A stretch of DNA of 64,000 nt. It comes from Thiosulfatihalobacter marinus (GTDB lineage Bacteria; Pseudomonadota; Alphaproteobacteria; Rhodobacterales; Rhodobacteraceae). A program made the position numbers and the translations under genes. Positions 1 through 10,159 of this stretch are shown here, one piece after another (within the stretch, counting starts at the first letter, position 1; each line of letters opens with the position of its first letter). Under the pieces are notes generated by a model. It did no database searches, was not told where the DNA came from, and saw only the letters and a list, made by a program, of their open reading frames with translations. Location: assembly GCF_016019955.1 (NCBI RefSeq), contig NZ_JAECRZ010000010.1, forward strand, positions 1-64,000, read 5' to 3'.

Positions 1-396
1 CGCTCCGTCTGGCGTCCCAACCGCGCCTCAGCGCCGCCGGTGAAGGGGTATTTACGGTTACTCCAATAAACCCGCAACCCCTAAATTTCAAAAATGTCAT
101 CTTTTTCTGAATTTCCCGATTTTTCGTGGAAAATGAACATGTTACGCAAGGTCAGTTTCAAAAACGCCACCTGTAGGGCAATTTTATTACCCGCCGCTTA
201 CCGGCCGAAATGCTGCAACTGCACTTATCCACAGGGTGATCCACATATCAGCGCCTTTTCATTGCCGTTTCCCATCTCGCGCAGCGGTGAATCGGCGGAA
301 TTACCCGGCAAGACGGTCTTGTTTGCGAGGGTGATTCAGCGCCTCGGCAAAGCGTCGGTATTACGTCGGTATTGTGTCGTGCGAAAACCGGCGAGA
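1..396. other. Gene-free left edge
   Basis: No convincing gene is seen in these bases. Frames that cross the stretch are shadows of msrQ on the other strand. Bases 60-200 are clearly more AT-rich than the rest of the window, as expected of a promoter region, probably serving a gene that lies beyond the left edge. A 22-residue open tail ends at a TAA at 67-69 and could be the end of a plus-strand gene, but nothing supports this. A perfect DnaA-box consensus and a one-mismatch copy lie at 225-245. Confidence 0.5.
225..245 (+). promoter_or_regulatory. Two candidate DnaA boxes
   Basis: TTATCCACA at 225-233 matches the TTATNCACA consensus exactly. TGATCCACA at 237-245 has one mismatch and the same orientation, with starts 12 bases apart. 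The pair sits in AT-richer, gene-free DNA. Such pairs can mark DnaA-controlled promoters or titration sites. No other origin features are visible, so replication initiation here is not claimed. Confidence 0.3.
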
Positions 397-996
397 TCAA
401 GCGCGCTGCATACGCTGACGCGGCACCGCGCGCAGGGCCAGCAATGCCAACACCACCCCAAGATAAACCAGCGGTTCGATCTGGAAACCCTTCACCAGAA
501 TCGTGAAATGCAGCGCCCCGAGAACAGCCGCCACATAGACCAGCCGGTGAAGCCGGTTCCAGGACCGCCCCAATCGGCGCAGCGACCAATTGTTCGATGT
601 CAGCGCAAGCGGCAGCAAAAGCGCAAATCCGGCCATGCCGATCGTGACGAAGGGGCGTTTGACAATGTCGGCCCAGACCATGGCAAGGATCTGCACATCC
701 AGAACCAGCCAGATCAGCAGGTGCAACAGGACATAAAAGAACGCGATCACCCCGATCGCCCGCCGGAACCGCATCAGGTTCAGCCCCACATACCGGCGCA
801 GGGGCGTAACGCACAGACCGGCGATGATCAGCTGCAACGCCTTGCGGCCCATATCCTGTTCCATTGCCTTGACCGGGTCCACACCCAGCCCGCCAGTGAC
901 GCCTGAGTAGAACAGCCACACCGGATAGATCGCCGCCACGACATAAAGCATCCACGGAGGCAAACTGCGCAGCGATTGGTTCAGCCGGTCAATCAC
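397..996 (-). CDS. msrQ: MsrQ, haem-binding membrane subunit of the MsrPQ methionine sulfoxide reductase
   Basis: This 199-residue inner-membrane protein belongs to the YedZ/MsrQ ferric-reductase-like family. It passes electrons from the quinone pool or a flavin reductase to periplasmic MsrP, which repairs oxidised methionine in envelope proteins. Several hydrophobic helices are seen (about residues 16-33, 49-65, 80-98, 117-135, 150-168 and 175-190), with family histidines in YVLLHLLIWL and in RLHRLVYVAAVLGALHF. Its ATG overlaps the stop of the upstream cysteine-rich gene by four bases, so the two are probably translationally coupled. It is the last gene of msrP - miniprotein - msrQ. Length and topology are normal for the family. 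Confidence 0.93.
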   Translation of the reverse strand: MIDRLNQSLRSLPPWMLYVVAAIYPVWLFYSGVTGGLGVDPVKAMEQDMGRKALQLIIAGLCVTPLRRYVGLNLMRFRRAIGVIAFFYVLLHLLIWLVLDVQILAMVWADIVKRPFVTIGMAGFALLLPLALTSNNWSLRRLGRSWNRLHRLVYVAAVLGALHFTILVKGFQIEPLVYLGVVLALLALRAVPRQRMQRA

Positions 997-1207
997 GCAT
1001 CATCCCCGCAACAGCCTGCCCCGGACTGTACCGGGGGACAGGGCGCCGTTCCGTATGAACAGAAGACACAGCAATCCCCGGCAAGCGGCTTCAAAAGCGC
1101 CTTGCATCCGGGGCATTCCAGAAAATACTGGCAGCTGTCTGTCGGCATCTCGAACGTCTCCTCGTGCCCGCATTTCGGACAGGTCAGCAAGCTGCGGGTC
1201 AACAGCA

Positions 1208-1211
<4 letters not shown>
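993..1211 (-). CDS. GDCCxxC-motif cysteine-rich small protein
   Basis: This 72-residue protein has eleven cysteines. C11/C14 and C33/C36 form two CxxC knuckles typical of a zinc ribbon, followed by the signature G45-D-C-C-V-F-C51 and a C-terminal CC pair (C67, C68). It resembles the GDCCVxC-domain (seleno)protein family, whose function is not established. The gene overlaps msrP upstream and msrQ downstream by four bases each, so it is built into the msrPQ operon. No signal peptide is seen, which suggests a cytoplasmic location. A role in metal or thiol handling, or in maturing the MsrPQ system, is inference from position only. Confidence 0.8.
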
Positions 1212-2107
<896 letters not shown>

Positions 2108-2170
2108 GGCATCCTCCGTCGTTTTTTCCGTCCTAGCTCAGGTTGGAGCGCAAAGGCCAAACACGTCGAC

Positions 2171-3676
2171 TCACGATGGCGTGGTCGTATTGTAACCTGG
2201 ATACAGTTTGTTCATCGGCACAGACCGCCCGTTGGGTTGCACGATCCGCACGTGACGGCGGCGCATCAGGCGCGGTTCGGACACGCCAACCGAATGGGCG
2301 ATGGTTTCCACCTCGCTCTGGATAGCCTTGGCATAGCGCGCCACGCGCTTGTATTTCTTTTTGACCACCAGACCCTTCTGGAAACGGGGATCATGGGTGG
2401 TGATGCCCGTGGGGCAGGTGTTCTTGTTGCATTTCAGCGCCTGGATACAGCCCAGCGCGAACATGAACCCGCGCGCCGAGGCCACGTAATCGGCGCCCGA
2501 CGCAATCGCCCAGGCCACATCGCCGGGATTGACCAGCTTGCCGCTGGCGATGATGCGCACCCGTTCGCGCAGGTGAAACTCGTCGCGCAGATTGACAACC
2601 AGGGGCAGCGCCTCGCGAATGGGCATCCCGACCAGATCGATCAGCGGCATGGGCGCCGCGCCGGTCCCGCCTTCGCCGCCATCGATGGTGATAAAATCGG
2701 GCGCGGCATCCGAACCACGCCGGGCTATGGTTTCGAACAGTTCGCGGAATGGCTCTTCCGCGCCCACCACCGTCTTGATTCCCACCGGCTTGCCCGTCAC
2801 CTCGCGGATATGGCTGACCATGTCCAGCAGATGATCAAACGAATCGATCTCGCGGTGACGGTTCGGAGATATCCCGTCCTGCCCCACATCCAGCCCGCGA
2901 ATGCGCGCGATCTCTTCGTTCACCTTGGCTCCGGGCAGGATACCGCCCTTGCCCGGCTTGGCCCCCTGCGCCATCTTGATTTCGAACATGCGGATCGTGT
3001 CATGCGCGGCCACGGCGCGCAGCTTTTCGTCGCTGAGCCCGCCATTCTGGTCGCGCACCCCGAATTTTGCGGTGCCGATCTGGAACACCAGATCACAGCC
3101 GCCTTCCAGGTGAAAGGGCGACACGCCGCCCTCGCCTGTGTTCAGCCAGACCCCCGCCTCTTTCGCGCCCCGGCTCAGTGCCTGCACCGCCGGCCTGGAG
3201 ATCGCGCCGTAACTCATGCCCGAAATATTGAAGATCGACGGTGCAAGATAAGGTTTGCGCGCCGTGGGGCCGATCATCAGCGGCTCCGTGCTGGCATATT
3301 GATCGTCCAGCGGCGGGAATGGCGCGTTCACGAAAATCGGCGTGCCCGGCAGCGCCAGATTGCGTGTGGAACCAAAGGCGACCGTGTTGCTTTTGCCACC
3401 CCCGGCGCGGCCCACCCAATCCCGCTGAGCCCGGTTGAAGGGCAGTTCCTCGCGGTCCATGGCAAAGAAATACTGGCGGAAGAACTCGCCCAGTTCCGAG
3501 AACAGATGCCGGAACCGCCCAATCACCGGATAGTTGCGGCGAATGGCGTCTTCGGTCTGGGTGCGGTCGACAATGAACAGGATGACAACAGCCACGGCCA
3601 TCAGCCCCGCGACCACCACAAAGATCAGCGCAAGGAATTCAACCACGCCGAAGGCTTGTTCCATAGAGACATTCAT
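2171..3676 (-). CDS. Membrane-anchored FMN-binding glutamate synthase family protein
   Basis: The 501-residue protein contains the FMN/[3Fe-4S] synthase domain of glutamate synthase without the amidotransferase or large N-terminal parts. One transmembrane helix lies near residues 12-36 (FLALIFVVVAGLMAVAVVILF). The barrel includes GEGGVSPFHLEGGCDLVFQIG and TIDGGEGGTGAAP, and the iron-sulfur loop is GCIQALKCNKNTCPTGI. Such stand-alone proteins are common, but their substrates are mostly unknown, so a true glutamate synthase activity is not claimed. An AAGGA ribosome-binding site precedes the chosen ATG. A second ATG four codons later is possible. Confidence 0.88.
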   Translation of the reverse strand: MNVSMEQAFGVVEFLALIFVVVAGLMAVAVVILFIVDRTQTEDAIRRNYPVIGRFRHLFSELGEFFRQYFFAMDREELPFNRAQRDWVGRAGGGKSNTVAFGSTRNLALPGTPIFVNAPFPPLDDQYASTEPLMIGPTARKPYLAPSIFNISGMSYGAISRPAVQALSRGAKEAGVWLNTGEGGVSPFHLEGGCDLVFQIGTAKFGVRDQNGGLSDEKLRAVAAHDTIRMFEIKMAQGAKPGKGGILPGAKVNEEIARIRGLDVGQDGISPNRHREIDSFDHLLDMVSHIREVTGKPVGIKTVVGAEEPFRELFETIARRGSDAAPDFITIDGGEGGTGAAPMPLIDLVGMPIREALPLVVNLRDEFHLRERVRIIASGKLVNPGDVAWAIASGADYVASARGFMFALGCIQALKCNKNTCPTGITTHDPRFQKGLVVKKKYKRVARYAKAIQSEVETIAHSVGVSEPRLMRRRHVRIVQPNGRSVPMNKLYPGYNTTTPS

Positions 3677-3785
3677 ATATCATGTTCCTTGTTGATGTGG
3701 TTCTAGGCCGTCGGTTCGCAAGGGCAAGAGTGGAACGCGACCCCCTTTGCTGCAAGTCACTTTTGAGGATGAAACAGGGAGATAC

Positions 3786-4226
3786 ATGATGAAAAGGATT
3801 ATGTTGGCCGCCGGGCTGGTGATCGCTGCAAGCGTTGCGGTGGCTGAAACCGCTGTCACCTATACAGTGGATCAGGAATTTGACGACGTTACCTTTGGGC
3901 TGGAAAGCGCGATCACCGATCGCGGTCTGGTGATCGACGCGGTCAGCTATGTGGGTGACATGCTGGAACGCACCAGGGCGGATGTGGGATCGGACGTGAC
4001 GCTGTTTGAACAGGCCAGGGTTTACAGCTTCTGCTCGGCCAGCCTGTCACGCAAGGTAATGGAGGCCGACCCGATGAACCTGCAATTCTGCCCCTACGAC
4101 ATTTTCGTGATGCAGAAACCGGGCGAGGACATGACGACCATCGGATTTCGCGCCATGCCCGACGGCGTGATGCAAGAGGTCCAGACGATGCTGGACCAGA
4201 TCGTGCAGGACGCCATTGCCGATTGA
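3786..4226 (+). CDS. DUF302 domain exported protein
   Basis: The 146-residue product begins with a Sec-type signal peptide (MMKRIMLAAGLVIAASVAVAE). The mature part, with VTYTVDQEFDDVTFGLESAI and a final MLDQIVQDAI helix, fits the DUF302 fold, for which no activity is firmly established. The start is chosen at 3786, or 3789, because AGGGAGA lies just upstream and the signal peptide begins there. An upstream in-frame codon at 3747 lacks such a site. Two cysteines (in SFCSAS and QFCPYD) could form a periplasmic disulfide. The gene stands alone, divergent from the glutamate-synthase-like gene. Confidence 0.75.
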   Translation: MMKRIMLAAGLVIAASVAVAETAVTYTVDQEFDDVTFGLESAITDRGLVIDAVSYVGDMLERTRADVGSDVTLFEQARVYSFCSASLSRKVMEADPMNLQFCPYDIFVMQKPGEDMTTIGFRAMPDGVMQEVQTMLDQIVQDAIAD

Positions 4227-4338
4227 GACCGGCAGCGCGGCACGATCGCCGCAGTGGACGCCGCCACGCCATTTGAACTAACCTGTTTTCAGGGCCGGGC
4301 GAGCATGTGTTTTCGGCCGGCTACACGCGAGGGTTCAA

Positions 4339-4713
4339 ATGGCCGTTGAAAGCACCGGCGAGCAAGCCGTTCCATCCTGGTTCGTTCCACCTGGCGAAAG
4401 CGACAGCTTTGCCATCATCGCGATTGTCTTCGTGATCGGGGCGATTTACGGGCTGGTGTATCTTTATGCCACCTTCGATCGCTGGGCCGAGCATCAGTCC
4501 AAGGGCACGCCGCTGGCCAAGACCATTCCCACAATGCTGGCCATCGCCCTGCTATACGAGTTGTTCCCGCTTAGCCATTTCAATGTCCTGTTGCCCATCA
4601 GCGCGATTCTGATTGCCCTGATGGCGGACTGGTCCCGGTTCCATCTGAATTTCGGGCCCGGCGGCACCCGCGCGGCTGCTCCTGAAACCGCTCACGACTC
4701 AAAAAAGGACTAG
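4339..4713 (+). CDS. Small inner-membrane protein paired with an HlyD adaptor
   Basis: The 124-residue protein has about three hydrophobic segments (residues 24-44, 64-78 and 82-98) and a charged, disordered-looking C-terminus. It ends seven bases before the HlyD-family gene and is probably co-transcribed with it. Small membrane proteins of this kind often accompany YibH/EmrA-like adaptors, where they may replace or assist the transporter partner. I do not recognise a named family, and the functional link rests on gene order. Confidence 0.7.
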   Translation: MAVESTGEQAVPSWFVPPGESDSFAIIAIVFVIGAIYGLVYLYATFDRWAEHQSKGTPLAKTIPTMLAIALLYELFPLSHFNVLLPISAILIALMADWSRFHLNFGPGGTRAAAPETAHDSKKD

Positions 4714-4720
4714 GCAGACC

Positions 4721-5917
4721 GTGTTCGAACTCCTTTTTACATCCTTCCCCGCGCTCATCCGTTACTGGATGCTCAAACGCCGGGGCGAGCCGATCACCGT
4801 CTGGAACATGAAAACCGCCGTGTTCATGTGGGCGGTTCTGGCCTTTGGCCTGTTTCTGGTTATTTTCTATTACCATCCAAAGACTTACGCCGCCACCGTG
4901 CCGTTTCGCACCGTGTCCGTTGTACCCCAGACAGCGGGCCCGGTTACAGAGATCGCCGTGGAAAACGGGCAGCATGTCGAGCCCGGAGATCTGCTGTTCC
5001 GGATCGACGACAGCGCACAGCAGGCTGCCCTGGCCGAGGCCAACGCACAACTGGCCGTGATTGCTGCCGCAGAGGCCAAGGCACAAGACACCCTGATCGT
5101 CGCCCAATCCGGCGTCGATTCGGCCAAAGCGCAGCTGAAGCGGCTGAGCGACAACCTGTCGGATGCGCGAATTCTTGTCAGCCGAGGCACCGGCCGTGAC
5201 GACGAGGTGCAGCGGCTCGAGGCGTCCGTCGCCTCTACCGAGGCCGAATTGCGGGCCGCCGAGGCCCAGCTGGACCTTGCCCGCATCGATATCGAGGAAT
5301 CGCTGCCGGCCCAAAGGCAGGCCGCGCAAACGACAATCGACAGGGCGCGGGTGGCGCTGGATTTCACCAGCGTCAAAAGCGAAATCGCTGGAACCGTCAC
5401 CCAGCTGACGCTGAGCATCGGAAGCCCGGCAACCACGCTTGTTCTGCGGCCGGCCATGATCCTCATACCTGACCGCGCCAAAGACCTTCCCGTGCGCATC
5501 ACCGCCGGTTTCAGCCAGGTGGCGCGCAGCACGATCTATGACGGTATGCCGGCCGAGATCGCCTGTGAAAGCAACGCCAATCTGGCGTTTCGAAATTCGG
5601 TGATGCCGGCCCGAATAGTTTCGGTCCAACCGGCGATTGCCACCGGCCAGGTGGTTCCCGACAGCCAGCTGGTAGACATGCAGATGGCGGCACAGCGCGG
5701 CACGGTTCTGGTGTTCCTGGAGCTATTGTACAAGGAACACGAGGCTCTGTTGCTGGACGGCTCGGGCTGTATGGTTCAGGCCTATACCACAAATATCGAA
5801 GGCACCGCGGGCCACATGATTGCCGCCACCGGCATCATCAAGGCCGTGGGGCTGCGCGCCAAGGTGCTTGGATCGATCCTGTCAGGCGTCGGGCTTGTGG
5901 GCGGCAGCGAACACTAA
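4721..5917 (+). CDS. HlyD/EmrA-type membrane-fusion (periplasmic adaptor) protein
   Basis: The 398-residue protein has one N-terminal membrane anchor (about residues 33-50, VFMWAVLAFGLFLVIFYY). It continues with a lipoyl half-motif (GPVTEIAVENGQHVEPGDLLFRID), a long alpha-helical hairpin rich in Ala, Glu and Gln (about residues 100-210), and a second lipoyl half (SEIAGTVTQLTLSIG). This is the architecture of adaptors that bridge an inner-membrane pump to the outer membrane. No transporter gene of the MFS, RND or ABC class lies beside it, only the small membrane protein upstream. The substrate is unknown. Confidence 0.88.
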   Translation: MFELLFTSFPALIRYWMLKRRGEPITVWNMKTAVFMWAVLAFGLFLVIFYYHPKTYAATVPFRTVSVVPQTAGPVTEIAVENGQHVEPGDLLFRIDDSAQQAALAEANAQLAVIAAAEAKAQDTLIVAQSGVDSAKAQLKRLSDNLSDARILVSRGTGRDDEVQRLEASVASTEAELRAAEAQLDLARIDIEESLPAQRQAAQTTIDRARVALDFTSVKSEIAGTVTQLTLSIGSPATTLVLRPAMILIPDRAKDLPVRITAGFSQVARSTIYDGMPAEIACESNANLAFRNSVMPARIVSVQPAIATGQVVPDSQLVDMQMAAQRGTVLVFLELLYKEHEALLLDGSGCMVQAYTTNIEGTAGHMIAATGIIKAVGLRAKVLGSILSGVGLVGGSEH

Positions 5918-6008
5918 CCCTCTCATATGGACCAGCCGGTCCACAGTTGCGGATAGTTTGTCCCACGCGGACACGGCCGCCCGTTGGGCGCAGGCGACTC
6001 ATAGGAAA

Positions 6009-6032
6009 CGCCGCCCCGATCAGGGGGCGGCG
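6009..6032. terminator. GC-rich hairpin between hlyD-like gene and clpB
   Basis: CGCCGCCCC at 6009-6017 pairs with GGGGCGGCG at 6024-6032 across a short loop. It lies between two convergent genes and could stop transcription from either side. It lacks a clear T-run, so intrinsic termination is uncertain. Confidence 0.4.
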
Positions 6033-6070
6033 CTGAGTGTCAAAGCCTGACGGCCGGGCCGCGCAGGGTG

Positions 6071-8686
6071 TCAGTGGATCACGGCATCGTCCGGCTTGGG
6101 CCGGTCGGTGGTGCCAACCCGATCGCCGATGATCAGCCCTTCGGCCCCGGCGCTGACCGGAACGGTATCGCCATCGCGGATGTCCCCGGCCAAAAGCGCC
6201 TCGGCCAGAGGGTTCTGCAATGCGCGCTGGATCACCCGTTTCAAGGGCCGTGCGCCGAACACCGGGTCATACCCCTCGTCCGCCAGCCATTTCCTGGCTG
6301 TTTCGTCCAGAACAATGTCGATCTTGCGCCCGGCCAGCCGTTTGCGCAGACGCGCCATCTGGATGTCGACGATGCCGTCCATATCCGCACGGGCCAGACG
6401 ATCAAAGATGATGGTCTCGTCCAGACGGTTCAGGAATTCGGGCCGGAAATGGGCGCGGACCGCGTCCATCACGTCGCGCTTGGCCTCGCTGGCATCCGCG
6501 CTTTCGGGCAACTGGCTGAGCGCCTGTGCCCCAAGGTTCGAGGTCAGCACAATCAGCGTCTGCTTGAAATCGACCCTGTGACCCTGGCCATCGGTCAGCA
6601 CCCCGTCATCCAGCACCTGCAACAGCACGTTGAACACATCCGGGTGCGCCTTTTCGACCTCGTCAAACAGCACCACCTGATAAGGGCGCCGCCGCACGGC
6701 CTCGGTCAGAACACCGCCTTCGTCATAGCCCACATAGCCCGGAGGCGCGCCGATCAGGCGGGCAACCGAATGCTTCTCCATGAACTCGGACATGTCGACA
6801 CGTACCATGGCGTTCTCGTCGTCAAACAGGAACTCGGCCACGGCCTTGGTCAGCTCGGTCTTGCCCACACCCGTCGGCCCAAGGAACAGGAAAGAGCCAA
6901 GCGGGCGGTTCTCGTCGTTCAGTCCGGCCCGGGCGCGGCGAACGGCATTGGCCACGGCGGTCACAGCGCTGTTCTGCCCGATGACACGGGCATGCAGGTC
7001 GTCTTCCATCCGCAACAGCTTTTCCCGCTCGCCTTCCAGCATTCTGGACGTGGGAACACCGGTCCAGCGCTCGACCACGGCGGCAATCTGCTCGGGGCGC
7101 ACGGCCTCTTCGATGGTCATGTCGTCTTCGGTGTCTTCCGCATCGGCCAGCTTTTTCTCAAGCTCGGGGATCACGCCATAGGACAGCTCTCCGGCCTTGG
7201 CCAGATTGCCCTCGCGCTTGGCGATATCCAGATCGGCGCGCGCCTGATCAAGCTGTTCCTTGATGTCGCGGGCCGAGGCCAGCTTGTCACGCCCGGCCTG
7301 CCACTGAGCCGTCATCTCCGAGGATTTCTCCTGAAGATCGGCCAGATCCTTTTGCAGGGTCTCAAGCCGATCCTTGGAGGCCTGGTCATCCTCCAGCTTC
7401 AACGCCTCTTCCTCGATCTGCAATTGCAGGATCTGACGGTCCAGCGCGTCCAGCTCTTCGGGCTTGCTGTCCACCTCCATGCGCAACCGCGCGGCGGCCT
7501 CGTCCACAAGGTCGATCGCCTTGTCGGGCAGGAACCGATCGGTGATATAGCGGTGGCTCAGCGTCGATGCCGCCACCAGCGCGCTGTCAGAGATCCGCAC
7601 GCCGTGGTGCAGCTCGTATTTCTCCTTGATGCCGCGCAGGATCGAGATCGTGTCCTCCACCGTCGGTTCGGCGATCATCACCGGCTGGAAGCGACGCGCA
7701 AGCGCGGCGTCCTTTTCCACGTATTTGCGATACTCGTCCAGCGTGGTGGCACCGATACAATGCAATTCACCCCGCGCCAGCGCCGGCTTGATCAGGTTGG
7801 CCGCATCCATGGCGCCATCCGTCTTGCCCGCGCCGACAAGCGTGTGCATCTCGTCGATGAACAGGATGATTTCGCCCGCCGCCTCGGTGACTTCGGTCAG
7901 AACGGCCTTGAGCCGCTCCTCGAATTCGCCGCGATATTTCGCCCCGGCGATCAGCGCGCCCATGTCCAGCGCCAGCAGCTTCTTGTTGCGCAGGGATTCG
8001 GGTACGTCGCCATTGACGATACGCAGCGCCATGCCCTCGGCGATCGCGGTCTTGCCGACCCCCGGCTCGCCGATCAGAACCGGGTTGTTCTTGGTCCGGC
8101 GGGACAGCACCTGCATCGCCCGGCGAATCTCGTCGTCGCGCCCGATGATCGGGTCGATCTTGCCTTCGCTGGCGGCCTCGGTCAGATCACGCGCATATTT
8201 CTTGAGCGCATCATAACCCTCTTCGGCGCTTGCGCTATCGGCGGTGCGCCCCTTGCGAATGTCATTGATCGCGCCGTTCAGCGCCTGTGCGCTGATTGCC
8301 CCGGCCTCCAGCGCCTCGCGCGCCGCGGATTTCACCATGACCAGCGCCATCAGCATCCGTTCGACCGGAACAAAGCTGTCTCCGGCCTTTTTGGCCACCT
8401 TGGCCGCTTCGTCCAGAACCCGCGCGGTGGCGTTGTCCAGATACGGCTGACCAGTGTCGCCGCTGACCTGCGGCACCTTGGCTATGGCGGCGTCCACCGC
8501 CTCGCGCACACGTTCGGGCGCGCCGCCGGCGCGCTTGATCAGGTTGGCAGCCAGCCCCTGATCGTCATCCATCAACGCCTTCAAAAGATGTTCGGGAAGC
8601 AACCGCTGATGGTTTTCCCGCATTGCGATGGTCTGGGCGGCCTGAATGAAACCGCGCGACCGCTCGGTGAACTTGCTCAAGTCCAT
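6071..8686 (-). CDS. clpB: ClpB, ATP-dependent protein disaggregase
   Basis: The 871-residue Hsp100 chaperone works with DnaK to dissolve protein aggregates after heat or other stress. Features in order are the N-terminal Clp repeats ([18 protein letters not shown] onward), AAA-1 with [13 protein letters not shown] and LFIDEMHT, the M-domain coiled coil (about residues 410-525), AAA-2 with [13 protein letters not shown] and LFDEVEKAH, and the D2-small domain. The start at 8686 has AAGGAG just upstream. An in-frame extension to 8848 is not homologous to ClpB. A candidate heat-shock promoter lies at 8765-8795. The length is normal. Confidence 0.98.
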   Translation of the reverse strand: MDLSKFTERSRGFIQAAQTIAMRENHQRLLPEHLLKALMDDDQGLAANLIKRAGGAPERVREAVDAAIAKVPQVSGDTGQPYLDNATARVLDEAAKVAKKAGDSFVPVERMLMALVMVKSAAREALEAGAISAQALNGAINDIRKGRTADSASAEEGYDALKKYARDLTEAASEGKIDPIIGRDDEIRRAMQVLSRRTKNNPVLIGEPGVGKTAIAEGMALRIVNGDVPESLRNKKLLALDMGALIAGAKYRGEFEERLKAVLTEVTEAAGEIILFIDEMHTLVGAGKTDGAMDAANLIKPALARGELHCIGATTLDEYRKYVEKDAALARRFQPVMIAEPTVEDTISILRGIKEKYELHHGVRISDSALVAASTLSHRYITDRFLPDKAIDLVDEAAARLRMEVDSKPEELDALDRQILQLQIEEEALKLEDDQASKDRLETLQKDLADLQEKSSEMTAQWQAGRDKLASARDIKEQLDQARADLDIAKREGNLAKAGELSYGVIPELEKKLADAEDTEDDMTIEEAVRPEQIAAVVERWTGVPTSRMLEGEREKLLRMEDDLHARVIGQNSAVTAVANAVRRARAGLNDENRPLGSFLFLGPTGVGKTELTKAVAEFLFDDENAMVRVDMSEFMEKHSVARLIGAPPGYVGYDEGGVLTEAVRRRPYQVVLFDEVEKAHPDVFNVLLQVLDDGVLTDGQGHRVDFKQTLIVLTSNLGAQALSQLPESADASEAKRDVMDAVRAHFRPEFLNRLDETIIFDRLARADMDGIVDIQMARLRKRLAGRKIDIVLDETARKWLADEGYDPVFGARPLKRVIQRALQNPLAEALLAGDIRDGDTVPVSAGAEGLIIGDRVGTTDRPKPDDAVIH

Positions 8687-8764
8687 CGTTCTTCTCCTTC
8701 TTGCAAGCGCCCTGTTGTCGGCAGCGCCCGCTTGGCGGCACGCCCCGGTCCGGGCCTCACAAGA

Positions 8765-8795
8765 ATATCTGGTGCGCCCTGGCGTCAGGTTCAAG
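8765..8795 (-). promoter_or_regulatory. Candidate RpoH (sigma-32) promoter of clpB
   Basis: On the minus strand CTTGAA (8790-8795) is followed after 17 bases by CCAGATAT (8765-8772). This resembles the CTTGAA ... CCCCATnT form of heat-shock promoters. It would start transcription about 70 bases upstream of the clpB start codon. Both the position and the known heat-shock control of clpB agree, but the spacing is slightly long. Confidence 0.45.
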
Positions 8796-8928
8796 AGAAT
8801 TGGACGAGGTTTTTCCCGGCCCAGCCCGCGCCCCTGATTTGCTGGCAAATTGCCCCCACTTCCGACCAGTTTCGCCGCAATTTCGTGGCATCCAGAGACA
8901 CACGAGCAGATAATGAAGGAAAGACGCC

Positions 8929-9189
8929 ATGTACGTCACCGATATCCAGATCACAAATCCCACCTATCGCCAGTCACTGGGCGAACTCAGCGCGGTCGTT
9001 TCCCTGCATGCCGACGCCCGCGATGTCCGCCTGTTGTGCAATGTGCCCACGCAACCTGAAAAACAGGAAGGCGAAGGCCGGCTGGCGCTGATCCGCGAGG
9101 CCCTGCGGCAGATCGGTCGGATGCCGGAAATCCGCACCGGGCGCGAAAAACTGAGCTTTGCCCCCGGCGTCTGCCCCTTCGAAGTCTAG
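8929..9189 (+). CDS. Conserved-looking small hypothetical protein
   Basis: The 86-residue protein has no signal peptide, membrane helix or motif I recognise. It begins [20 protein letters not shown] and ends [20 protein letters not shown] ribosome-binding site precedes the ATG, and third-position GC is high, which supports real coding. It is 65 bases upstream of pyrF on the same strand and may be in its transcript. Function unknown. Confidence 0.65.
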   Translation: MYVTDIQITNPTYRQSLGELSAVVSLHADARDVRLLCNVPTQPEKQEGEGRLALIREALRQIGRMPEIRTGREKLSFAPGVCPFEV

Positions 9190-9254
9190 ACAAGGCTTGA
9201 CGCACCCCGCCCGGGCGGCAAAAAGGGCGCAATCCCTCAATCAGGAGCGCCCCC

Positions 9255-9950
9255 ATGCCCGATGACCGCTTGATCGTTGCCCTTGACGTGCCCGACGCGC
9301 TTCAGGGGCTTCAGTTGACTCAAACCATCGGTGATGCCGTGTCCTTCTACAAGATCGGGCTGGGAATGCTCACTGGTGGCGGGCTGGCGTTGGCCAATGA
9401 ACTGAAACAGGAACACGGCAAGCGCATTTTTCTTGACATGAAGCTGTTCGATATCGGCGCCACGGTAGAGGCCGCGGTGCGCGGGCTGGCGCAGTTCGAT
9501 CTGGATTTCCTGACAGTGCATGGCGACCCCTATGTCGTGCAGGCCGCCAAACAAGGCGCAGCGGGCAAGAGCCTGCGGATCCTGGGCGTGACCATCCTCA
9601 CCTCTCTGGACCGGGGCGATCTGGATAGCGCATTGATCAAACCTGGCACTATCCGGGACCTTGTCCAGGAACGCGCGGGCCGGGCCTTCGAGGCAGGGGC
9701 CGACGGTGTCATTGCATCCCCGCAGGAAGCCGCACTGATCCGCGCTCTGCCCGAATCCGCCGGTCGCCTGATCGTGACCCCCGGAGTGCGCCCAGCAGGC
9801 GCCGCGCTTGGTGATCAGAAACGCGTCGCCACCCCCGCCAGCGCCATTTCGGACGGGGCCGATCATATCGTGGTGGGCCGCCCGGTCTGGCAGGCTGCCG
9901 ACCCGCGCGCCGCCGCCCAGGCCATAGCGGGAGAACTGGCGCAGCTTTAG
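9255..9950 (+). CDS. pyrF: Orotidine 5'-phosphate decarboxylase
   Basis: This 231-residue TIM-barrel enzyme converts OMP to UMP in the last step of pyrimidine synthesis. The catalytic D-x-K-x-x-D array is seen in FLDMKLFDIGATV. The N-terminal aspartate is in VALDVPD, and the phosphate-binding end includes VTPGVRP and DHIVVGRPV. AGGAGCG precedes the ATG. The length is normal for the bacterial class I enzyme. Confidence 0.96.
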   Translation: MPDDRLIVALDVPDALQGLQLTQTIGDAVSFYKIGLGMLTGGGLALANELKQEHGKRIFLDMKLFDIGATVEAAVRGLAQFDLDFLTVHGDPYVVQAAKQGAAGKSLRILGVTILTSLDRGDLDSALIKPGTIRDLVQERAGRAFEAGADGVIASPQEAALIRALPESAGRLIVTPGVRPAGAALGDQKRVATPASAISDGADHIVVGRPVWQAADPRAAAQAIAGELAQL

Positions 9951-9989
9951 GGGCCTTGCCCCTCTGGGCCTGACGGCCCATTCACCCCA

Positions 9990-10049
9990 GAGTATTTCTG
10001 GAACAATGAAAAGCGCGTTGATCGGTCTTTCATTGTTCTTCAAATACTC
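9990..10049. repeat. Paired copies of a dispersed intergenic repeat forming a large hairpin
   Basis: GAGTATTT (9990-9997) and AACAATGAAA (10002-10011) are mirrored exactly by TTTCATTGTT (10028-10037) and AAATACTC (10042-10049). This makes a 60-base inverted repeat between pyrF and dinB. Single copies of the same core occur at 29868-29890, 41456-41479 and, diverged, at 30662-30675 and 39040-39073. It may act as a terminator for pyrF or as a REP-like element. Confidence 0.6.
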
Positions 10050-10159
10050 AAGTCCGCTCGTGCGGCCGGACGATCCATTGCAAGTCTTGGCGAATTTCGG
10101 TGCCGTTGCTGGTGTCAAATGCTAATCTGTTCCCGAACCCGCCCGCAATGAGATGACCA

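Noticed and set aside
3943..5792. Several minus-strand frames of 90-340 codons opposite the DUF302, membrane and HlyD genes
   Set aside because: No ribosome-binding sites or recognisable domains; the plus-strand genes have signal peptides, helices and family motifs.
8687..8848. N-terminal extension of ClpB by 54 residues
   Set aside because: ClpB homology starts at MDLSKF with a good ribosome-binding site; the extension covers the promoter and leader.
6068..9091. 1007-codon plus-strand frame opposite clpB
   Set aside because: Antisense shadow of ClpB.
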